Below are positions 1 to 7,326 of a stretch of DNA of 64,000 bases, one piece after another. Under the pieces are notes generated by a model that ran no database searches, was not told the DNA's origin, and worked only from the letters and a program-made list of their open reading frames with translations. The stretch comes from Tropicimonas sp. IMCC34011. Lineage in GTDB: Bacteria > Pseudomonadota > Alphaproteobacteria > Rhodobacterales > Rhodobacteraceae. The DNA lies in the NCBI RefSeq assembly GCF_003390865.1, contig NZ_QMEJ01000002.1, forward strand, positions 248,001 through 312,000, given 5' to 3'. Position 1 is the stretch's first letter. The number at the start of each line of letters is the position of its first letter. A program made the position numbers and the translations under genes.

Positions 1-591
1 ATCGTCCCCCAGCCGAAGCGCGAATTGCAGCATGTCCCAAGCGTCCTCGGCGCGCTTCCATTTCGCAAGCTCGTCCACCCAGGCCCCGTCGAATTGCGGA
101 CCCCGCAGAGCTTCGGGGTCATGCGCCGAATAGGCCGTCGCCGTCGCGCCGTTCGGCCAGACGAGGCGTCGCCGCCCTGCCTCCCAGGTCGGCTCCCGGT
201 CATGCGGCGAACAGGCGAAGATCCCGCTCTCGCCGAACACCATGACATCCCGGACCTGATCGAAGGTTTCGCCGATCAGCGCGATGCGCCGGCATGGCCC
301 CGGCGTCTCGGGCTCGGCCCCCTCCACCTGGGCGCGCACCCATTCCGCGCCCGCCCGCGTCTTTCCTGCCCCCCGGCCGCCGAGAATGACCCAGGTTTTC
401 CAGTCCCCCGGTGGCGGCAACTGATGCTCATGTGCCCAGAATTCGAAGACCCACGGCAATCCGCAGATCGCCTCCTGGCTCAGGCTTTCAAGAAATGCCG
501 CTTCCAGGGCGCTCCCCTTTGAGGCGAGCCAGGCGGCGCCCGATCTCCTCTCTGACTTTGGCGAGGTCGATTGTTCCGCAGGTCCCTTCAT
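1..591 (-). CDS. terL: GTA terminase large subunit (TerL), 3' end cut by window edge
   Basis: DNA-packaging ATPase/nuclease of an RcGTA-type gene transfer agent (ORFg2 equivalent). It would power loading of host DNA fragments into GTA heads. The first 197 residues are visible, read from an ATG at 591. Residues 64-80 carry a Walker A loop (GGRGAGKT, 71-78) after the motif WKTWVIL, and a Walker B segment FDGAWVDE lies at 167-174. This is the ATPase half; the C-terminal nuclease half lies off the left edge. The start overlaps the end of the small-terminase gene by about 100 bp in another frame, a tight phage-like arrangement. The GTA assignment, rather than a prophage one, rests on motif similarity recalled for RcGTA and on the neighbouring mltG-fabF, the usual flank in Rhodobacterales. 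The exact start is uncertain. Confidence 0.88.
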   Translation of the reverse strand, partial: MKGPAEQSTSPKSERRSGAAWLASKGSALEAAFLESLSQEAICGLPWVFEFWAHEHQLPPPGDWKTWVILGGRGAGKTRAGAEWVRAQVEGAEPETPGPCRRIALIGETFDQVRDVMVFGESGIFACSPHDREPTWEAGRRRLVWPNGATATAYSAHDPEALRGPQFDGAWVDELAKWKRAEDAWDMLQFALRLGDD

Positions 592-835
592 CCGTTCCCC
601 CCTTGATGCGAGCACCTTGCGCCGCCGTGTATCGCCCCAGTTCATCCAGCAATCCGGCAGCCCGCCGGATCTCGGCGATGGAGCTGCCGAGCCGGCGTGC
701 GCGTTCCGGGTTGCCCGCGTCGATTTCGCGAACGATCTCCGTCAGCTCCTTCGCATGGCTCCTGAACCGGATCGACGCACGTGCGAGTTCTTCGGCCGGA
801 TCTTCCGATCCGCCGGTCCCCTCGTCGATATTCAA
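488..835 (-). CDS. terS: GTA small terminase (TerS, ORFg1-like)
   Basis: Short protein (115 residues from the TTG at 835) directly upstream of and overlapping the large terminase, matching the position and size of RcGTA ORFg1, the DNA-recognition subunit of the packaging motor. It is charged and predicted helical, with no recognisable catalytic motif. The TTG start is chosen because a GGGAG Shine-Dalgarno (SD) sequence lies 7 nt upstream. The frame stays open back to an ATG at 922, but that longer form would have to translate across an intrinsic terminator hairpin (882-914), has a poor SD, and exceeds the usual family length of about 100 residues. The assignment rests mainly on position; the sequence alone is not diagnostic. 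Confidence 0.75.
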   Translation of the reverse strand: MNIDEGTGGSEDPAEELARASIRFRSHAKELTEIVREIDAGNPERARRLGSSIAEIRRAAGLLDELGRYTAAQGARIKGGTDEGTCGTIDLAKVREEIGRRLARLKGERPGSGIS

Positions 836-881
836 TGGAAAGCTCCCTTCTCGAAGGCGCCGGAGGAGGTGTGCAACAACG

Positions 882-914
882 AAAAAAGCGGCGAGACCGT
901 CTCCGGTCTGCCGC
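882..914 (-). terminator. Intrinsic terminator/attenuator in the GTA leader
   Basis: Read on the minus strand, an 11-bp stem with one bulge (GCGGC-AGACC pairing with GGTCT-C-GCCGC, loop GGAGAC) is followed at once by six T residues. It lies downstream of the promoter at 941-969 and upstream of terS, so transcripts from that promoter must pass it to reach the GTA genes. It could also serve as the mltG terminator. Confidence 0.75.
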
Positions 915-940
915 TTGCCCATGTCGTCCAGCTTGCCCTT

Positions 941-969
941 GTTCTACCTAAGGGCGTTCGCAAAGTCAA
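941..969 (-). promoter_or_regulatory. Putative sigma-70 promoter of the GTA operon
   Basis: On the minus strand TTGACT (969-964), a 17-bp spacer and TAGAAC (946-941) form a good housekeeping-type promoter. The predicted transcription start is near 934, about 100 bp upstream of the terS start codon at 835. It faces the GTA genes and is the best promoter match in the mltG-terS gap. Confidence 0.5.
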
Positions 970-993
970 GCACAATCTGAACGTGTGGAAGGA

Positions 994-1011
994 GGGCACC
1001 GTACGGTGCCC
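994..1011. promoter_or_regulatory. 18-bp perfect palindrome upstream of the GTA promoter
   Basis: GGGCACCGTACGGTGCCC is a perfect 18-bp dyad centred about 68 bp upstream of the predicted GTA transcription start. Length, symmetry and position resemble LuxR/TraR-type activator sites. As RNA it could also fold into a 7-bp hairpin at the mltG 3' end, but the following sequence (TCCTTCC) is poor in T. Confidence 0.45.
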
Positions 1012-1035
1012 CCCATGATCGCCCGCGAACCGTGG

Positions 1036-2196
1036 TCAGTTGGCCGTCCGCTCGGCCTCGATCTGCCGCCAGCGCGCCACGTTCTCGTTGTGCTCGGCCA
1101 GCGTCTCCGCGAAGGCATGGCCGCCACTGCCGTCGGCCACGAAGAACACGTAATCGGTGTCTGCCGGGTCCAGCGCCGCCGCGATGCTCTCGCGGCCCGG
1201 ATTGGCGATCGGCGTCGGCGGAAGCCCTTCGATCACGTAGGTGTTGTACGGCGTCGCCCGGTCCAGCTCGCTCCGGCGAAGCCCGCGTCCAAGCGCACCC
1301 TCGCCCTCCGTGATCCCGTAGATCACGGTCGGGTCTGTCTGCAGACGCATCCCCGCTTCGAGCCGGTTGATGAACACGCTCGCCACCTGGCGCCGCTCTT
1401 CGGGCACGCCGGTTTCCTTCTCGATGATCGACGCGAGGATCATCGCCTCTTCCGGCGTCTCGAGCGGAAGGCCGTCCACCCGCTCCTGCCACAACTCTTC
1501 GAGGATCGTTGCCTGACGCTCTTGCATCGACGCCACGAGCTCAGCGCGATCGGCTCCCGGCTGAACCTCGTAGCTGTAGGGAGCGAGCGAGCCCTCGGGC
1601 GGCACGTCTCCGCTCTCCCCGTCGAGGAAATCGGCCCGCTTCAGCGCGTCGATCACCTGCCAGCTCGTCGCCCCTTCGGCCACCGTCACCCGGAACCGCG
1701 TGCCGGTGGCGTTCGCCGCCTCGGTATATTCCGCCGGCGTCTCGACGCCTTCGGCTCCGGGGATGAAGTCGGCAACTTCCTCGTAGCGCTGCGTCTCGGG
1801 GTCGAGTTCGCGCACGATCATGTCCGCTTCCAGCACGCCGATCCGGAAGTTGATCTCCGTGCCGCAGGTCGACCGACCGCTCTCCGTAACAGCCATGGCA
1901 ATCTGCTCCATCGAGGCGCCCGGCTCGATCAGGAAGCTCCCGGCCTTCAGAAGGCCTGCCCGATCGGTATAGTTCGCGCCCATCCGGAAGAGCGACGCGC
2001 TCGGAACCGCGCCCTGCTCCGCCAGATTGTTGCTGACCCGCAGCATGGAGGAGCCCGGCGGCACCTCGACGCAGATCGCCTCGGTCAGAGGCCCCTCTGA
2101 GGTCCAGGACGATTTTGCCCAGGCGATGGCACCCGCAACGGCGAGCAGCAGGATGACGAAGATCGTCAATGCGTTGGAGGCGATGGCTCTGCTCAT
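1036..2196 (-). CDS. mltG: Endolytic murein transglycosylase MltG (YceG-like)
   Basis: Inner-membrane lytic transglycosylase that cleaves nascent glycan strands and is thought to set chain ends during peptidoglycan synthesis. The 386-residue protein has one N-terminal membrane segment (about 8-27), a LysM-like region and the YceG domain. The family motif is ILASIIEKETG (253-263), which contains the catalytic glutamate. Its ATG overlaps the fabF stop by one base (TGATG), so it is translationally coupled to fabF. It is the last gene before the GTA cluster, from which it is separated by about 200 bp of regulatory sequence. Confidence 0.95.
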   Translation of the reverse strand: MSRAIASNALTIFVILLLAVAGAIAWAKSSWTSEGPLTEAICVEVPPGSSMLRVSNNLAEQGAVPSASLFRMGANYTDRAGLLKAGSFLIEPGASMEQIAMAVTESGRSTCGTEINFRIGVLEADMIVRELDPETQRYEEVADFIPGAEGVETPAEYTEAANATGTRFRVTVAEGATSWQVIDALKRADFLDGESGDVPPEGSLAPYSYEVQPGADRAELVASMQERQATILEELWQERVDGLPLETPEEAMILASIIEKETGVPEERRQVASVFINRLEAGMRLQTDPTVIYGITEGEGALGRGLRRSELDRATPYNTYVIEGLPPTPIANPGRESIAAALDPADTDYVFFVADGSGGHAFAETLAEHNENVARWRQIEAERTAN

Positions 2197-3455
2197 CAGG
2201 TTGCGCGTCCCATCACGAGGCTGGCATTGGTGCCGCCGAAGCCGAAGCTGTTGGACAGGACAGTGTCGATTGTCCGTCTCCGCGCCTCGTTCGGCACGAG
2301 GTCGATGGCACTTTCCACGGCAGGCGTGTCGAGGTTGATCGTCGGCGGTGCGATGCCGTCCCGGATCGCAAGGATGCAGAAGATCGCCTCGACCGCGCCA
2401 GCGGCCCCGAGAAGATGCCCGATGGCGCTTTTCGTGGAGGACATGGAGGTCGCCCCGGCCGCATCGCCGAGCATCCGTTCGACCGCACCGAGCTCGATCA
2501 CGTCGGCCATGGTGCTGGTGCCGTGGGCGTTGATGTAATCGATGGCGGAGGGCTCGAGGCCGGCGCTCCGCAGCGCCGCCCGCATGGACCGCTCCGCCCC
2601 ATCCCCGGTCTCGGACGGCGCGGTGATGTGGTAGGCATCCCCCGACATGCCGTAGCCCAGAACCTCGGCATGGATCGTCGCGCCACGGGCCTTCGCGTGC
2701 TCGTACTCCTCGAGCACCACGACGCCCGCCCCCTCGCCCATGACAAAGCCGTCACGGTCGATATCATAGGGGCGGCTGGCCTTCTCGGGCTCGTCTGCCC
2801 GCTTGGTCGAAAGCGCCTTGCAGGCATTGAAGCCGGCAATCCCGATCTCGCTGATGGGGCTTTCTGCGCCGCCGGCCACCATCACGTCGGCATCGCCGAG
2901 CATGATCAGCCGCGCCGCGTCGCCGATGGCATGCGCACCGGTCGAGCAGGCCGTCACGACGGCATGGTTCGGGCCTTTGAACCCGTAACGGATGGAGACC
3001 TGGCCGCTGATGAGATTGATCAGCGCGCCCGGAATGAAGAATGGGGAGACGCGCCGCGCGCCCTTTTCCTTGATCAGAACCGCCGTGTCGGCAATCGAGT
3101 TCAAGCCCCCGATACCGGATCCGATCATCACGCCGGTGCGTTCCCGGTCCTCATCGGTCTCGGGGGTCCAACCGGAATCCTCGACCGCTTGCTGCGCCGC
3201 CGCCATGCCGTAAAGGATGAAGTCGTCGACCTTCCGACGTTCCTTGGCGGACATCCAGTCATCTGGGTTGAACGAGCCGTCGGAGCCGTCGCCGTACGGG
3301 ATTTCGCAGGCGTAGGTCGTCGCGAGATGGCTGGCGTCGAAACGAGTGATCGGACCCGCTCCGGACTGCCCCTTGAGAAGCCGCGTCCACGTCTCCTCGA
3401 CGCCGCAGGCCAGGGGGGTCACCATGCCCAGTCCCGTCACAACTACTCGCCGCAT
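2196..3455 (-). CDS. fabF: Beta-ketoacyl-ACP synthase II (FabF)
   Basis: Condensing enzyme of type II fatty-acid synthesis: it elongates acyl-ACP with malonyl-ACP in the cytoplasm. The 419-residue length is typical. The nucleophile lies in VVTACSTGAH (Cys170), and the two catalytic histidines are in NAHGTST and the later SAIGHLLGAAGA motif. The C-terminal FGFGGTNAS loop is intact. It normally follows acpP directly; here dps lies between them. mltG is coupled downstream. There is no SD of unusual strength, so it may depend partly on read-through from dps. Confidence 0.96.
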   Translation of the reverse strand: MRRVVVTGLGMVTPLACGVEETWTRLLKGQSGAGPITRFDASHLATTYACEIPYGDGSDGSFNPDDWMSAKERRKVDDFILYGMAAAQQAVEDSGWTPETDEDRERTGVMIGSGIGGLNSIADTAVLIKEKGARRVSPFFIPGALINLISGQVSIRYGFKGPNHAVVTACSTGAHAIGDAARLIMLGDADVMVAGGAESPISEIGIAGFNACKALSTKRADEPEKASRPYDIDRDGFVMGEGAGVVVLEEYEHAKARGATIHAEVLGYGMSGDAYHITAPSETGDGAERSMRAALRSAGLEPSAIDYINAHGTSTMADVIELGAVERMLGDAAGATSMSSTKSAIGHLLGAAGAVEAIFCILAIRDGIAPPTINLDTPAVESAIDLVPNEARRRTIDTVLSNSFGFGGTNASLVMGRAT

Positions 3456-3521
3456 AAGCTCTGCCCCTCTCGGTCTTTATCGGTGATCCGAATACAGGAC
3501 AGGGGCCGTGATCGGCAAGGC

Positions 3522-3542
3522 CCGGCGGCGAACCGCCGCCGG
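3522..3542 (-). terminator. Strong hairpin after dps, no T-run
   Basis: CCGGCGGCG-AAC-CGCCGCCGG is a 9-bp perfect stem with a 3-base loop between dps and fabF. It lacks a T-tract in the minus direction, so it is either a weak or Rho-assisted terminator or an mRNA-stabilising 3' structure that would partly insulate fabF from dps. Confidence 0.35.
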
Positions 3543-3560
3543 ACGTGATCGTGCCCCGGA

Positions 3561-4034
3561 TCAGGGGCGTTTGATGTGCGCTTCGATGAACCACATATCC
3601 TTGTCGATCTGGCGGGACACCTCGGTCAGCAGATCCTCGGAATCGTCTTCGCCCGCTTCGGAGCAGGTGTCGATCCCCTCGCGGATCACACCGCCCACAT
3701 AGGAGAAGCGATCGGACAGAGCCTCGACATGGTCGAGCACGTCGACGAGATCCGTCGGGTAGGGTTTCATGCCGACGCCTTCGGCCGTCGTCTCCAGCGT
3801 GCCCTTCGCGACGCCGCCGAGGATCTGGATCCGCTCGGCGATGGTGTCGGAGGATTCATGGGTCCGGTCGTAGATGTCATCGAGCAGCTCGTGCACGCCG
3901 ATGAACTGCGGGCCCTTCATGTTCCAGTGCGCCTGCTTAAGCGCGAGCTTGAGCGCGATGACCTCGGTGAGGCTCGTCTGAAGCGTCTCGATGGCGGTCT
4001 TGATGGCGTTGTCGTTCAATCCCTTCACGGGCAT
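3561..4034 (-). CDS. dps: Dps-family DNA-binding ferritin-like protein
   Basis: Twelve-subunit mini-ferritin that oxidises iron with peroxide, stores it and protects DNA. The 157-residue frame starts at the ATG at 4034, preceded by AAGGAG at ideal spacing; a longer upstream reading has no SD and adds non-family residues. The inter-subunit ferroxidase ligands are all present with E. coli Dps spacing: His36, His48, Asp52, Asp63, Glu67. The N-terminus is short and has few lysines, so DNA binding through a basic tail is doubtful. The gene interrupts the usual acpP-fabF pair. It has its own SD and lies downstream of the acpP terminator, suggesting a separate promoter in 4035-4160. Confidence 0.93.
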   Translation of the reverse strand: MPVKGLNDNAIKTAIETLQTSLTEVIALKLALKQAHWNMKGPQFIGVHELLDDIYDRTHESSDTIAERIQILGGVAKGTLETTAEGVGMKPYPTDLVDVLDHVEALSDRFSYVGGVIREGIDTCSEAGEDDSEDLLTEVSRQIDKDMWFIEAHIKRP

Positions 4035-4160
4035 TGCGGTACTCCTTCCACAGGCAAGTCTTGACGGTGGAACGAGCCGGTGCCGCGAGGGTTCCGCCAT
4101 GCCTCCGCATCGCCGCGTCACATGGCTGGTGGGGAGCGACGGAAGCGAAAGGCCGGAACG

Positions 4161-4187
4161 AAAAACGGCGCCCCCGGGGGAGCGCCG
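4161..4187 (-). terminator. Rho-independent terminator of acpP
   Basis: On the minus strand a G+C-rich hairpin (outer arms CGGCGC and GCGCCG, 4166-4187) is followed by TTTTT (4165-4161). It sits 39 bp after the acpP stop and separates acpP from dps. Confidence 0.7.
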
Positions 4188-4225
4188 CCAATTGAAGCCG
4201 GGGGCCCCGAAGGGCCGGCCTGATC

Positions 4226-4462
4226 TTACTGGGCTTCCTTGATGAAGCGCACGGCATCGCCGAAGGTCTGGATCGTCTCGGCAGCGTCGTCCGGAATCTC
4301 GATGCCGAACTCTTCCTCGAACGCCATGACAAGCTCGACAGTGTCGAGACTGTCGGCGCCAAGGTCGTCGATGAAGGAGGCGCTCTCGGTCACCTTCTCT
4401 TCTTCAACGCTCAGGTGCTCGACCACGATCTTGCGCACGCGATCCGCGATGTCGTCGCTCAT
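4226..4462 (-). CDS. acpP: Acyl carrier protein
   Basis: Acidic 78-residue carrier of acyl chains in fatty-acid and lipid synthesis. The 4'-phosphopantetheine attachment site is Ser38 in GADSLDTVE, and helix II ([17 protein letters not shown]) is the canonical partner-recognition helix. The start at 4462 (MSDDIADRV) has AGGA six bases upstream; a start nine codons earlier is possible but not family-like. An intrinsic terminator follows, as expected for this very highly expressed gene. fabG and fabD, usually immediately upstream, lie 45 kb away in this window. Confidence 0.97.
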   Translation of the reverse strand: MSDDIADRVRKIVVEHLSVEEEKVTESASFIDDLGADSLDTVELVMAFEEEFGIEIPDDAAETIQTFGDAVRFIKEAQ

Positions 4463-4618
4463 GTCATTTCCTCGTATCAGGCGGGACATCTGCCCCGGGG
4501 ATGGTCCGTCCGCCGCGCGGGCGGGCTCTGGCGCCGTACCCGTGAGCGCGGGCGGTCGTCAATATCTATTCCCCCGAAACCCGAAGGTGTCAGGGTGCGC
4601 ACTCCGATAGCATACCCG

Positions 4619-4633
4619 GTTTGCGATGCAAAC
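4619..4633. promoter_or_regulatory. 15-bp inverted repeat between acpP and the glycosyltransferase
   Basis: GTTTGC-GAT-GCAAAC is a perfect 6+3+6 dyad in the 262-bp divergent gap, about 160 bp upstream of the acpP start and 90 bp upstream of the glycosyltransferase start. The arms are A+T-richer than the surroundings. It looks like a repressor operator; the regulator is unknown. Confidence 0.35.
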
Positions 4634-4724
4634 GCTTTGTGCCGCACTTCGCCGTATGCGCCTGGGGCCCGGAACCCCCCTTCCCCAGGGCCGTTCGCCT
4701 CCGCAAGAGGGACGAGGATCCGCC

Positions 4725-5954
4725 ATGGACACGCCGATGACTGAGCAAAGCGCCGGACCGAACGACGGACGCCCCCTGCGCATCGCCCTCCTTGCGCATC
4801 TGCGCCATCCCATCGCTCCGCCCTTCATGGGCGGCATGGAGGCCCATTCCTGGCACCTGTGCCGCGCCCTCATCGCCCGAGGCCACGATGTGACCCTCTT
4901 CGCCTCGGGGGACAGCGACCCCGCTCTGCCCCTCTCGGCGATCTGTGACGTCCATTACGATGCCGTCCTGCCCTGGCGCGACCACCACGGCACGGACCGC
5001 CTGAATGCGTGGCTGGATGACGCCCATGCCGCGGCGCTCGAGCGGATCGGGGCCGGCGGCTTCGACGTCGTCCACAACAACGGCCTGCATCGCTACCCGC
5101 CCCGCTGGGCGCGCGTCACGCGTCACCCGATGGTGACCTCGCTCCACGTCCCACCCTTCAACCCCCTCGATCGCGTCGCCAGGGATTCGGGCGCGCCCTT
5201 CGCCCCCTTCACGATCACCTCGAGGGTCCAGTCAGGGCGCTACTGGCCGGACGGACGACCGGACTGGGCGCATGTGGTCCCGAACGGGATCGATCCCGCG
5301 GACTGGCCCTACTCCCCGGTGGGAGACGGTACCGCGGTCTGGTTCGGCCGCATCGCGCCCAACAAGGGCCCCCATCTCGCCGCCGAAGCCGCCCGCATCG
5401 CGGGCATCCCGCTCACCCTCTTCGGCGCGATCGAAGACCCTGATTACTTCCAAAGCGCCGTCCGGCCCCATCTCGGCGACGCCGTGCGCTATGGCGGCCA
5501 CCTGAGCGGCGCGGATCTCGCGCGGAGGATCGGCCGTGCCTCGGTGTGCCTCGCCACGCCCCTCTGGGACGAGCCCTTCGGGCTGACAGCCATCGAATCC
5601 CTCGCCTGCGGCACCCCGGTCGCGGCAACGGATATGGGCGCCATGCGAGAGGTTCTCGGCCCCTGCGGCACCTTTGCCCCGCCGGACGATCCCGGCGCCC
5701 TCGCCTCGGCCATGACGGCCGCGCTGCGGATCGACCGGGCCGCCTGTCGCGCGCGCGTCGAGGAGCGCTTTACCGCGGAGGCGATGACGCGCGCCTACGA
5801 GCGCCTCTATCGGTCCGCGATCGCCGCCCGCCACGCGGGCTGGCCGGACGCCACCTTCCCACCTTGCGAACTTCGCCCCGCCCTCGCGGCGCAGCGCGGG
5901 ATGGTCGCCCGCCGGGGCGCTGCCCCGGACCCCGGGGTATTTGCCGAAAAGTGA
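4725..5954 (+). CDS. GT4-family glycosyltransferase
   Basis: Retaining GT-B glycosyltransferase of 409 residues (start ATG 4725; SD AGGA; an earlier in-frame ATG at 4626 would run through the acpP promoter region). The N-terminal half has the acceptor-side glycine loop (FMGGMEAHSWHL). The C-terminal half has the nucleotide-sugar motif EPFGLTAIE (E-x7-E), followed by SLACGTPV, and the donor-domain segment WFGRIAPNKGP. The sugar donor and acceptor cannot be read from the sequence. It stands alone, not in a polysaccharide cluster, and its 3' end abuts the tRNA-Pro promoter. The last 40 residues look low in constraint. Confidence 0.85.
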   Translation: MDTPMTEQSAGPNDGRPLRIALLAHLRHPIAPPFMGGMEAHSWHLCRALIARGHDVTLFASGDSDPALPLSAICDVHYDAVLPWRDHHGTDRLNAWLDDAHAAALERIGAGGFDVVHNNGLHRYPPRWARVTRHPMVTSLHVPPFNPLDRVARDSGAPFAPFTITSRVQSGRYWPDGRPDWAHVVPNGIDPADWPYSPVGDGTAVWFGRIAPNKGPHLAAEAARIAGIPLTLFGAIEDPDYFQSAVRPHLGDAVRYGGHLSGADLARRIGRASVCLATPLWDEPFGLTAIESLACGTPVAATDMGAMREVLGPCGTFAPPDDPGALASAMTAALRIDRAACRARVEERFTAEAMTRAYERLYRSAIAARHAGWPDATFPPCELRPALAAQRGMVARRGAAPDPGVFAEK

Positions 5955-6059
5955 AACGGGCGCAGCGCCCTGCCCCTTGGCTCCGCCCGAGGATTTTCCG
6001 GCGGTGGAGAGACTTCCCATCACGCCGCGGAAAGGCGCAGGATCCATCGGAATTCTCGC

Positions 6060-6087
6060 TTGCGCTCCCCGGCAAAATCGCTATCAC
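6060..6087 (+). promoter_or_regulatory. Putative promoter of tRNA-Pro
   Basis: TTGCGC (6060-6065), a 16-bp spacer and TATCAC (6082-6087) place transcription start about 4-6 bases before the mature 5' end of the tRNA. Confidence 0.4.
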
Positions 6088-6097
6088 GGCTCGGCGT

Positions 6098-6174
6098 CGG
6101 GCTATGGCGCAGCCTGGTAGCGCGTCCGTCTGGGGGACGGAAGGTCGCAGGTTCGAGTCCTGCTAGCCCGACCA
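6098..6174 (+). tRNA. tRNA-Pro (anticodon GGG)
   Basis: 77-nt cloverleaf including an encoded CCA end. The acceptor stem is CGGGCTA/TAGCCCG with discriminator A, and the anticodon arm is TCCGT-CTGGGGG-ACGGA with anticodon GGG. The T-arm contains GGTTCGAGTCC. It reads CCC/CCU proline codons, heavily used at this G+C content. Confidence 0.97.
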
Positions 6175-6181
6175 ATTCGAA

Positions 6182-6216
6182 CGCCCGCGCCGGAAGGCGG
6201 CGGGCGTTTCGCTTTC
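6182..6216 (+). terminator. Terminator after tRNA-Pro
   Basis: CGCCCGC-GCC-GGAA-GGC-G-GCGGGCG gives a 10-bp stem with a GNRA-like tetraloop, followed by TTTCGCTTT. It sits 8 bp after the CCA end and upstream of the deaminase SD. Confidence 0.65.
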
Positions 6217-6230
6217 GGGGGAGGCGGCGC

Positions 6231-7322
6231 ATGACGATCTCTGACGGCACGGGCGTCCTGCCCGGACAGGCGATCGAGGCGATGGCGGCGCGCCGCGAGA
6301 TCCGCGCGCCCGAGCCTTTCGCAGAGGGTCAGATCCAGCCTGCCAGCCTCGATCTGCGCCTCGGGACCCGCGCCTACCGCGTCCGCGCGTCCTTCCTGCC
6401 CGGACGGGGACGCAGCGTCGCGGAGCGGCTGGCCGACTTCACCATGCACGAGATGGACCTGACCGGCGGCGCGATCCTGGAAAAGGGATGCGTCTACGTC
6501 GTTCCCCTGATGGAGAGCCTGTCCCTTCCCGCCGGCCTGTCCGCCGTCACCAATGCGAAAAGCTCGACCGGCCGTCTCGATCTTCTGACCCGAACCATCG
6601 CCGATTGCGGCACCGAGTTCGACCGGATCCCGGAGGACTATAGCGGTCCGCTTTACGCCGAGATCTGTCCCCGCTCCTTCTCAGTCCTCGCAACGCCCGG
6701 ACTTCGCCTCAACCAGATCCGCTTCCGGCGCGGCGAGGCGAAGCTGGACGACAACGCTCTGCGCGCCCTCCACGCGTCCGACCGGCTCGTGACCGGCGAG
6801 GCGACCATCGACGAGGGTCTTGCCTTCTCGGTCGACCTGTCCCCCGAGGCGGGCGAGATTTCCGGCTGGCGCGCCAAGCCCCATGCCGGGGTGATCGACC
6901 TGTCCCGGACGGGCGCCTACGACGCCTCGGACTTCTGGGAACCGGTCCGCGCCGATCGGGGCGGGATCATCCTCGATCCGGGCGCCTTCTACGTCCTAGT
7001 CTCCCGCGAGGCGGTGCACATTCCGCCCGGCTATGCCGCCGAGATGGCCCCCTACATCGCCATGGTCGGCGAATTCCGCGTGCACTATGCCGGCTTCTTC
7101 GATCCGGGCTTCGGTCATGCCGCCGCTGGCGGCGCCGGCGCACGCGGGGTGCTCGAAGTCCGCTGCCACGAGAGCCCCTTCGCGCTCGAGCACGGACAGG
7201 TCGTCGGGCGGCTGATCTACGAACGCATGACAGAGCCGCCACGGACGCTCTACGGCTCCGGCATCGCTTCGAACTATCAGGGTCAGGGCCTGAAGCTCTC
7301 CAAGCACTTCCGGCCGGCCTGA
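6231..7322 (+). CDS. dcd: 2'-deoxycytidine 5'-triphosphate deaminase, double-domain form
   Basis: Predicted to deaminate dCTP to dUTP for thymidylate synthesis. At 363 residues it is about twice the length of E. coli Dcd and appears to hold two dUTPase/Dcd-fold beta barrels in tandem. The first has IQPASLDLRLG (about 33-43), NAKSSTGRLDL and the RIPEDYSGPLYAEICPRSF region. The second repeats the fold from ADRGGIILDPGAFYV through EMAPYIAMVGEFRVHYAGFFDPGFG. This long form is the one known to me from Rhodobacterales. Start ATG 6231 has GGGGGAGG upstream. The gene converges on the MFS gene with a 4-bp gap, leaving no room for a terminator. Confidence 0.88.
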   Translation: MTISDGTGVLPGQAIEAMAARREIRAPEPFAEGQIQPASLDLRLGTRAYRVRASFLPGRGRSVAERLADFTMHEMDLTGGAILEKGCVYVVPLMESLSLPAGLSAVTNAKSSTGRLDLLTRTIADCGTEFDRIPEDYSGPLYAEICPRSFSVLATPGLRLNQIRFRRGEAKLDDNALRALHASDRLVTGEATIDEGLAFSVDLSPEAGEISGWRAKPHAGVIDLSRTGAYDASDFWEPVRADRGGIILDPGAFYVLVSREAVHIPPGYAAEMAPYIAMVGEFRVHYAGFFDPGFGHAAAGGAGARGVLEVRCHESPFALEHGQVVGRLIYERMTEPPRTLYGSGIASNYQGQGLKLSKHFRPA

Positions 7323-7326
7323 GACG

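Noticed and set aside
488-922. Longer terS start at ATG 922
   Set aside because: It would translate through an intrinsic terminator and lacks a good SD; TTG 835 has an ideal one. Kept as a hypothesis for attenuation only.
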